The notes under the pieces were generated by a model, which saw only the letters and a list, made by a program, of their open reading frames with translations, did not search any database and was not told the DNA's origin. From Nocardia aurantiaca (GTDB taxonomy: Bacteria; Actinomycetota; Actinomycetes; Mycobacteriales; Mycobacteriaceae), in assembly GCF_009708175.1 (NCBI RefSeq), contig NZ_WMBB01000014.1:124001-188000 (forward strand): a stretch of 64,000 bases of DNA. The letters are read 5' to 3'. Both the position numbers and the translations under genes were made by a program. Every line of letters begins with the position of its first letter. Within the stretch, counting starts at the first letter, position 1. Of the stretch, positions 59,645 to 64,000 are shown piece after piece.

Positions 59645-59761
59645 CACCAGACCCACACCTCATGGTGTCCCGACCCCGAAGAGCGCTGAAACACGCTTCT
59701 GTTCAGCACTTGGCGCACATCCGCACGCACTGCATGTGTGCACTCGATGCAATGTTGCACG

Positions 59762-60277
59762 CTATGTCGTCGCGGGTTCCGCTTCATCGGAGACCTCGAC
59801 CACATGCTCGGGCTGTCCGGGCTTCCAGACCGTGACCTCCATGCGCCCGTCCACGATCTCGACCGACGACGCACCGGTGAAATCGACCGCGTAGAACGGC
59901 TCGAATCTGCGGCCGCGCAGGTCGAAGCCGCTCTCGGCGAAGAGGTCCTCCGCCCAGCGCCGCTGCAGCTGCGGATCCTGCACATCGCGCACGGTGCCGA
60001 AGATCTTGACATCACCATCGCTCACCTGAGTGTCCACGGTCGCCGTGTGCAGGCAGAAGCGCGGGTCGCGAGCCAGGTCCGCGAACTTCTTGGTCCCCGG
60101 CATACCCACCAGCCACAGCTCACCCTCGAAGATGCGCGGCTCGAGCGGGCTGATGCGGGGAGACCCGTCCTTCCGAAGGGTGGCGAGCATGCACAGGTTG
60201 CCGGTGGCTGCGTGGCGACGGGTGAAGACGGTTGAGATATGGGGCGCTTCGGCGGCGAACTCGGTCCAAGACGTCAT
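59762..60277 (-). CDS. Pyridoxamine 5'-phosphate oxidase-fold flavoprotein
   Basis: A 171-residue split-beta-barrel protein of the PPOX/F420-binding class: GNLCMLATLRKDGSPRISPL, GELWLVGMPGTKKFADLARD, PRFCLHTATVDTQV, then VKIFGTVRDVQDPQLQRRWA. Actinobacteria have many such proteins that bind FMN, F420 or heme. It does not carry the PdxH phosphate-site arginine pattern, so vitamin B6 synthesis is unlikely. ATG at 60277 lies 7 nt after a TACGGT -10. Confidence 0.85.
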   Translation of the reverse strand: MTSWTEFAAEAPHISTVFTRRHAATGNLCMLATLRKDGSPRISPLEPRIFEGELWLVGMPGTKKFADLARDPRFCLHTATVDTQVSDGDVKIFGTVRDVQDPQLQRRWAEDLFAESGFDLRGRRFEPFYAVDFTGASSVEIVDGRMEVTVWKPGQPEHVVEVSDEAEPATT

Positions 60278-60284
60278 ATGCGCG

Positions 60285-60290
60285 ACCGTA
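60285..60290 (-). promoter_or_regulatory. Leaderless -10 element (TACGGT) of the PPOX gene
   Basis: Minus strand TANNNT, 7 nt, then ATG at 60277. Confidence 0.5.
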
Positions 60291-60348
60291 CTCCGCCGGT
60301 CCGACACGTCGGCTCATGCAAACCGGCGACCTCTGTTTGAATGGGTGG

Positions 60349-61095
60349 ATGTCGATTACCCGTCGGATCGCCGTGCTCGCCGCGGCGCTCATCGGCTGCG
60401 CCATGCCCGCCACCCTCCCCGCGAATGCCGTGGTCGGCGGCACGGAAGCCAGGGCCGGCGACTATCCCTGGCTCGCCGCCATCGGCACCACGCTCATCTT
60501 CCCCAGAGCCTCCGGCCAGTTCTGCGGCGGTGCGCTCATCGCGCCCGACCAGGTCCTCACGGCCGCGCACTGCGTGGAGATCGCACAGCTCCTGCCGCAG
60601 GCGCTCACCGTCACCTTCGACCGCAGTGACCAGACCTCGCGCGACGGAACCACCGTGAACGTGACCGGCGTTCGGCTGCACCCGGACTTCCGCATCGAGA
60701 CCGTCGATGGCGTCGACGTCCCTCACCACGACCTCGCCATCCTCACCCTCGCACAGCCGCAGAACCGGCCGACCGTGCCGATAGCGGCGCCGTTCGGAGA
60801 GAGCGCCACCGTGCTCGGCTGGGGCGGCGCCTCCGACGGCGACCTGTTCAATACGGTGCTGCGGCGCGCCACCGTGCCGATGGTGTCCGATACCGACTGC
60901 GCCGCCGCGTATCCCGGCTCCTTCGACGCCACGGAGATGGTCTGCGCCGGCTCGACCGAGGCAGACACCGGTGAATTCGACAGTGGCGGACCGCTGCTCG
61001 TGGACGGGATGCTGGTGGGCATCACCTCATGGGCGCGCGGGACGGCGCTGGCCGGGTATCCCGGTGTCTACGCTCGGCTGCCCGCATCATTCTGA
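60349..61095 (+). CDS. Secreted trypsin-like serine protease (S1) with altered active-site loop
   Basis: A 248-residue secreted protease: signal peptide to ANA (residue 27), then VVGG like an activated trypsin N-terminus. Catalytic His74 (LTAAHC), Asp128 (HHDLAIL) and Ser212 (FDSGGPLLV) are present. Yet the loop before Ser212 is DTGEFDSGGP instead of the usual C-x-GDSGGP: Phe210 replaces the oxyanion-hole glycine (chymotrypsin 193). The Cys191 and Cys220 positions are Gly and Thr, so that disulfide is lost as a pair. It may have unusual specificity or low activity. The frame opens upstream at a TTG but the signal peptide starts at ATG 60349. Confidence 0.88.
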   Translation: MSITRRIAVLAAALIGCAMPATLPANAVVGGTEARAGDYPWLAAIGTTLIFPRASGQFCGGALIAPDQVLTAAHCVEIAQLLPQALTVTFDRSDQTSRDGTTVNVTGVRLHPDFRIETVDGVDVPHHDLAILTLAQPQNRPTVPIAAPFGESATVLGWGGASDGDLFNTVLRRATVPMVSDTDCAAAYPGSFDATEMVCAGSTEADTGEFDSGGPLLVDGMLVGITSWARGTALAGYPGVYARLPASF

Positions 61096-61099
61096 GCCG

Positions 61100-62587
61100 T
61101 CACACCTTCGACGCCGACTGGTCGAAGGCGAAGACGCCGTTCGGGTCGTAATGCTTGGCGATGCCGCGCAGGCGGGCAGCGTTGCCGCCGTAATAGGCGC
61201 TCGCCCAGTTGGATAGGCTCGGATCGATATAGTTGACGAAAGCCGTGTTTCCGGTCAGTTCTCCGAGCTGGTCCCGCACTTCGTTCACAGCAGTACGCGC
61301 ATCCGGCGTAGTAGCGCCGACATAGATCTGGGCGGTCGCCAACGCGCCGCGATAGGGAAATGCCGTGTCCTTCACGCCGATTCGCGCGGGAGCCCCCGAC
61401 AGACTGTCCAGCAGAATATCCATTCCCTCACGACCGGTGAGCAATGCGGTCAGGCGGCTCGGGTCGGACAGCGGTTTGGTCAAGACTCGCGACGAAGCCG
61501 TGAATGACTCTCGTCCGAGCACTCCCCCACCATTCCAGTTCGGACGGCACTGCTGCACCGAGTAATTCGCGCAGCCACCGAAATACATCATTGCCGACAG
61601 GTAGTCCTTGGATAGCGAATACCTGTTGGACGGTGGCGTTTTGGTGGCGGCGACGAGTTCGTCGACGAGGGCGTTCATATCCCGCTCGGAACCGACGTAG
61701 CAACCATTGACCCGACAGGTCGGCGGACTCCCGGCGGAAATTCCCAGCGTGGTCCACAATTCGTCCGGCGCCGAGCTGGTGAAGGTCTGCCATGCCGCCA
61801 GGACCTCGGTCAGCGACCCTGCCGGAAACCGGACCTGGAAGACGGCCAGCTCGGGAGCCGCCACGGTCTGGAACGTGAACGACGTGACGATGCCGAAGTT
61901 GCCGCCGCCACCACCGCGCAGCGCCCAGAACAGCTCGGGTTCCGAGGTCGCCGAGGCGGTCCGCAGCGTCCCGTCAGCGGTGACGACCTCCGCCGAAATC
62001 AGGTTGTCGCAAGTCAACCCGTACTTCCCGGCCAGGACGCCGACTCCGCCGCCGAGCGTCAGACCGGCGATCCCGACCGTCGGGCAGGATCCCGCCGGGA
62101 GGCAGCGTCCAGCCTCGGCCAGACCTGAGTACACGTCCATCAGGCGGGTTCCCGCGCCGATCACCGCGGTCCCGTCCGGCTTCACCTGTACCCCGGTCAT
62201 CCCACTCAGATCCACGACCAGCCCGTCCTCGGGCGTCGAGTACCCGCCGTAGCTGTGGCCACCGCTGCGCGCCGCCACCGGGATCTTCGCGCTCGCCGCC
62301 GCATCGACGCACGCCTGCACGTCGGAAGCATTGACGCACTGGACGACTGCCGCGGGTCGCCGGGTATCGAACGCCGGGTTGTAGGCCAGCTTGGCCGTCG
62401 CATAGCCGGAATCGGACGGCAGATTCAAAGTCCCAGCCAGGCGTTGGCGCAGCCCGCCCCAATTCACCTGTCCCGCAGGCGGTTCGGCCCCGGGTTGACT
62501 GGGCACACAGCCGGTCGCCGGTCCCAGGGCAGCCAGGCTCACGCCGAGTCCGGCCGCCCGCAGCAGGTTTCGCCGATTGATCGCCAT
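61100..62587 (-). CDS. Secreted bicovalent FAD oxidase (berberine-bridge-like)
   Basis: A 495-residue FAD-linked oxidase. The N-terminus has a twin-arginine motif (NRRNLLRAAG) and a possible lipobox (GPATGC), so it is probably exported folded and anchored. Both covalent FAD links are present: His111 in AARSGGHSYGGYS and Cys168 in LPAGSCPTVG, as in berberine bridge enzyme and glucooligosaccharide oxidase. FWALRGGGGGNFGIVTSFTF and the C-terminal YYGGNAARLRGIAKHYDPNG (BBE domain) complete the family. ATG at 62587 is chosen because the Tat signal starts there. Substrate unknown; carbohydrates or alcohols are usual. It follows a TetR gene on the same strand. Confidence 0.93.
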   Translation of the reverse strand: MAINRRNLLRAAGLGVSLAALGPATGCVPSQPGAEPPAGQVNWGGLRQRLAGTLNLPSDSGYATAKLAYNPAFDTRRPAAVVQCVNASDVQACVDAAASAKIPVAARSGGHSYGGYSTPEDGLVVDLSGMTGVQVKPDGTAVIGAGTRLMDVYSGLAEAGRCLPAGSCPTVGIAGLTLGGGVGVLAGKYGLTCDNLISAEVVTADGTLRTASATSEPELFWALRGGGGGNFGIVTSFTFQTVAAPELAVFQVRFPAGSLTEVLAAWQTFTSSAPDELWTTLGISAGSPPTCRVNGCYVGSERDMNALVDELVAATKTPPSNRYSLSKDYLSAMMYFGGCANYSVQQCRPNWNGGGVLGRESFTASSRVLTKPLSDPSRLTALLTGREGMDILLDSLSGAPARIGVKDTAFPYRGALATAQIYVGATTPDARTAVNEVRDQLGELTGNTAFVNYIDPSLSNWASAYYGGNAARLRGIAKHYDPNGVFAFDQSASKV

Positions 62588-62685
62588 GACGGCGTCCCTC
62601 CCCCGAGGTGGCGCCCGGCCTCCTCCAGGCTGGGCGCGCACGAACCATTCAACGGTCGGTTATCGCGACCGTGAACGTCCGCGTT

Positions 62686-63282
62686 TCAACCCAGCAGGCT
62701 GTCGGCGAGCCGCGCCCAATCGCCCAGAACCTGTGTGCGCCGCAGCCGATCCCGCCCGACCATCTCGTCGAGCGTCGCGCCGCGCACCAGGTTGATGGTG
62801 AGCCAGAAGGCGGATTCGAGGCGCTCGCGCGGCACCTCGATAAAGCGGCCGCAGGCATCGAGTAGTTCGACGGTCAGGTCGTGCTGCACGCGCAGCATGC
62901 TCCGGCGCAGGTCCTTGTCATTGGCGATGCCGACATACAACTCCACCGCCGCCTTGCCCAGCTTGCCCGCGAACGGGGCTGTGACCAGCTCGACCAGGAC
63001 CTGTCCCGCCGACGCCTCCCCCGACAGCGTCCGCTCGCGCCGCTGCAACGCCTCCCGCTGCCGCTGCGTCAGGTGCTCGATGGTCTGCGCGAACAACTCC
63101 TGCCGCGTGTGGAAGTGATGCAGCTGCGCGCCCCGCGTCACCCCCGCCCGCGCCGTGATATCGGCGATCGACGCGCTCGCGTACCCCACCTCGGCCAGGC
63201 TCTCGATGGCCGCGTCCAGCAGCAGCGCGCGGGTGCGAAGGCTCTTCTCCTGATGCTTGTTCGGGGGTAGACCGGATACCAC
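62686..63282 (-). CDS. TetR family transcriptional regulator
   Basis: A 198-residue TetR regulator with helix-turn-helix at residues 17-62 (RALLLDAAIESLAEVGYASA, ITARAGVTRGAQLHHFHTRQ). GTG at 63282. Divergent from the acyl-CoA dehydrogenase gene with a palindrome between them, so that gene and perhaps the downstream oxidase are likely targets. Confidence 0.92.
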   Translation of the reverse strand: MVSGLPPNKHQEKSLRTRALLLDAAIESLAEVGYASASIADITARAGVTRGAQLHHFHTRQELFAQTIEHLTQRQREALQRRERTLSGEASAGQVLVELVTAPFAGKLGKAAVELYVGIANDKDLRRSMLRVQHDLTVELLDACGRFIEVPRERLESAFWLTINLVRGATLDEMVGRDRLRRTQVLGDWARLADSLLG

Positions 63283-63321
63283 CTGGTCAGTCTAGCCGCC
63301 TTGCGAAAATTACGTGCTGTC

Positions 63322-63331
63322 TTGCATGCAA
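63322..63331. promoter_or_regulatory. Palindrome between TetR and acyl-CoA dehydrogenase genes
   Basis: TTGCATGCAA, perfect 10-bp palindrome, 14 bp upstream of the acyl-CoA dehydrogenase -10 (63346), overlapping the expected -35 zone. Candidate TetR site. Confidence 0.45.
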
Positions 63332-63345
63332 TTGGGTGTCGGTCG

Positions 63346-63351
63346 TACTGT
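63346..63351 (+). promoter_or_regulatory. Leaderless -10 element (TACTGT) of the acyl-CoA dehydrogenase
   Basis: TANNNT, 7 nt, then ATG at 63359. Confidence 0.5.
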
Positions 63352-63358
63352 GATCTGC

Positions 63359-64000
63359 ATGCCCGTCGATCGCCTGCTGCCCACGCCCGAAGCCCGCGAC
63401 CTCATCGAGCTCACCCGCGATATCGCGGACAAGGTGCTCGAGCCGGCCGTGGTCGAGTACGAGAAGCAGGAGCGCTACCCCGCCGAGGCGTTCCGCGCGC
63501 TCGGCGCCGCGGGGCTGCTGAGCCTGCCGTATCCGGAGGAGTTCGGCGGGGGCGGGCAGCCGTACGAGGTGTATCTCCAGGTGCTCGAGGAACTCGGCGC
63601 GCGCTGGGCGGCGGTCGCGGTGGCGGTGAGCGTGCACAGCCTGTCCTGCCATCCGCTGTTCGCCTACGGCACCGAGGAGCAGAAGCAGCGCTGGCTGCCG
63701 GAGATGCTGTCCGGCAATCTGATCGGCGCGTACAGCCTGTCGGAATCACACGCCGGATCGGATGCGGCGGCGCTGCGCTGCCGGGCCGTGGAAACCGACA
63801 GCGGTTACCGGATCACCGGCACCAAGGCGTGGATCACCAACGGCGGCAAGGCCGATTACTACACCCTGTTCGCGCGCACCGGCGAGGGCTCGCGCGGCGT
63901 CTCCTGCTTCCTGGTGCCCGCCGACACCGAGGGCCTGTCGTTCGGCAAGGCCGAGGAGAAGATGGGCCTGCGCGCGGTCCCGACCACCACCGCCGCCTAT
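63359..64000 (+). CDS. Acyl-CoA dehydrogenase, N-terminal part
   Basis: The frame is open to the right edge; 214 residues are present. N-terminal helical domain (LTRDIADKVLEPAVVEYEKQ, LLSLPYPEEFGGGGQPYEVY), then the beta-domain with GAYSLSESHAGSDAAALRCR, KAWITNGGKADYYTLFARTG and EEKMGLRAVPTTTAAY. All are typical. The C-terminal domain with the catalytic Glu lies outside. It is divergent from a TetR gene and has a leaderless -10 element at 63346-63351. Confidence 0.92.
   Translation, partial: MPVDRLLPTPEARDLIELTRDIADKVLEPAVVEYEKQERYPAEAFRALGAAGLLSLPYPEEFGGGGQPYEVYLQVLEELGARWAAVAVAVSVHSLSCHPLFAYGTEEQKQRWLPEMLSGNLIGAYSLSESHAGSDAAALRCRAVETDSGYRITGTKAWITNGGKADYYTLFARTGEGSRGVSCFLVPADTEGLSFGKAEEKMGLRAVPTTTAAY

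Overview
The window is high-GC actinobacterial DNA, most like a mycolic-acid actinomycete of the Nocardia/Rhodococcus kind. The reasons are ergothioneine genes (egtA, egtD), a methylmalonyl-CoA mutase set (mutA, mutB, meaB), a short Rpf-type resuscitation factor, an HsaA-like flavoprotein behind a perfect KstR-type box, many acyl-CoA catabolism genes and GTG/TTG starts. At least ten genes have a TANNNT -10 element ending 6-7 nt before the start codon, the signature of leaderless transcripts. The genus is inferred; there is no rRNA or tRNA here to settle it.

Layout. 0-3.8 kb: end of a KAS III-like gene, egtA, egtD (without egtB/egtC between them) and a COMT-type methyltransferase. 3.8-8.6 kb: DUF2784 membrane protein, a decayed antisense membrane gene, an orphan type II thioesterase, a class III CoA-transferase and a DHA2-type efflux pump, ending at an IS481 relic. 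9.2-11.5 kb: DUF2332 and a citrate-synthase-fold protein with an N-terminal helix-turn-helix that has lost a catalytic histidine. 11.6-14.3 kb: TetR divergent from a coupled nucleoside hydrolase/amidohydrolase pair. 14.5-16.4 kb: ohrR-ohr-MDR oxidoreductase operon. 16.6-17.8 kb: HsaA-like monooxygenase. 18.2-23.4 kb: mutA-mutB-meaB. 23.6-26.4 kb: TVP38-type protein and cystathionine beta-synthase. 26.5-32.8 kb: a minus-strand operon with two different ABC binding proteins, ATPase, permease, and copper proteins YcnI and CopCD.

33.7-35.6 kb: LysR, an Opp-type ATPase fragment and decayed DNA. 35.6-45.9 kb: FMO-like enzyme, a 989-residue SRPBCC-thiolase-crotonase fusion, TetR with a clear operator array, acyl-CoA dehydrogenase, acyl-CoA synthetase, SDR and AraC, together a lipid or cyclic-acid catabolism island. 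46-53.2 kb: Rpf with an upstream CRP-type site, IclR, and an alkanesulfonate-type operon (binding protein, ATPase, permease, two-component-type flavin monooxygenase, TauD dioxygenase) preceded by a short frame starting Met-Leu-Cys-Cys. 53.2-54.8 kb: gene remains (FAD monooxygenase, serine recombinase) around a TetR gene. 54.8-64 kb: SPFH/NfeD pair, DUF3097, conserved unknown protein, VOC, AraC, PPOX flavoprotein, trypsin-like protease with altered active-site loop, bicovalent FAD oxidase, TetR and a truncated acyl-CoA dehydrogenase.

The most interesting candidates are the three-domain fusion (37166-40135), the helix-turn-helix/citrate-synthase protein (10338-11489), the KstR-box HsaA paralogue, the Cys-Cys leader of the sulfonate operon and the mixed ABC/copper operon. 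No CRISPR array, prophage or intact insertion sequence was seen.
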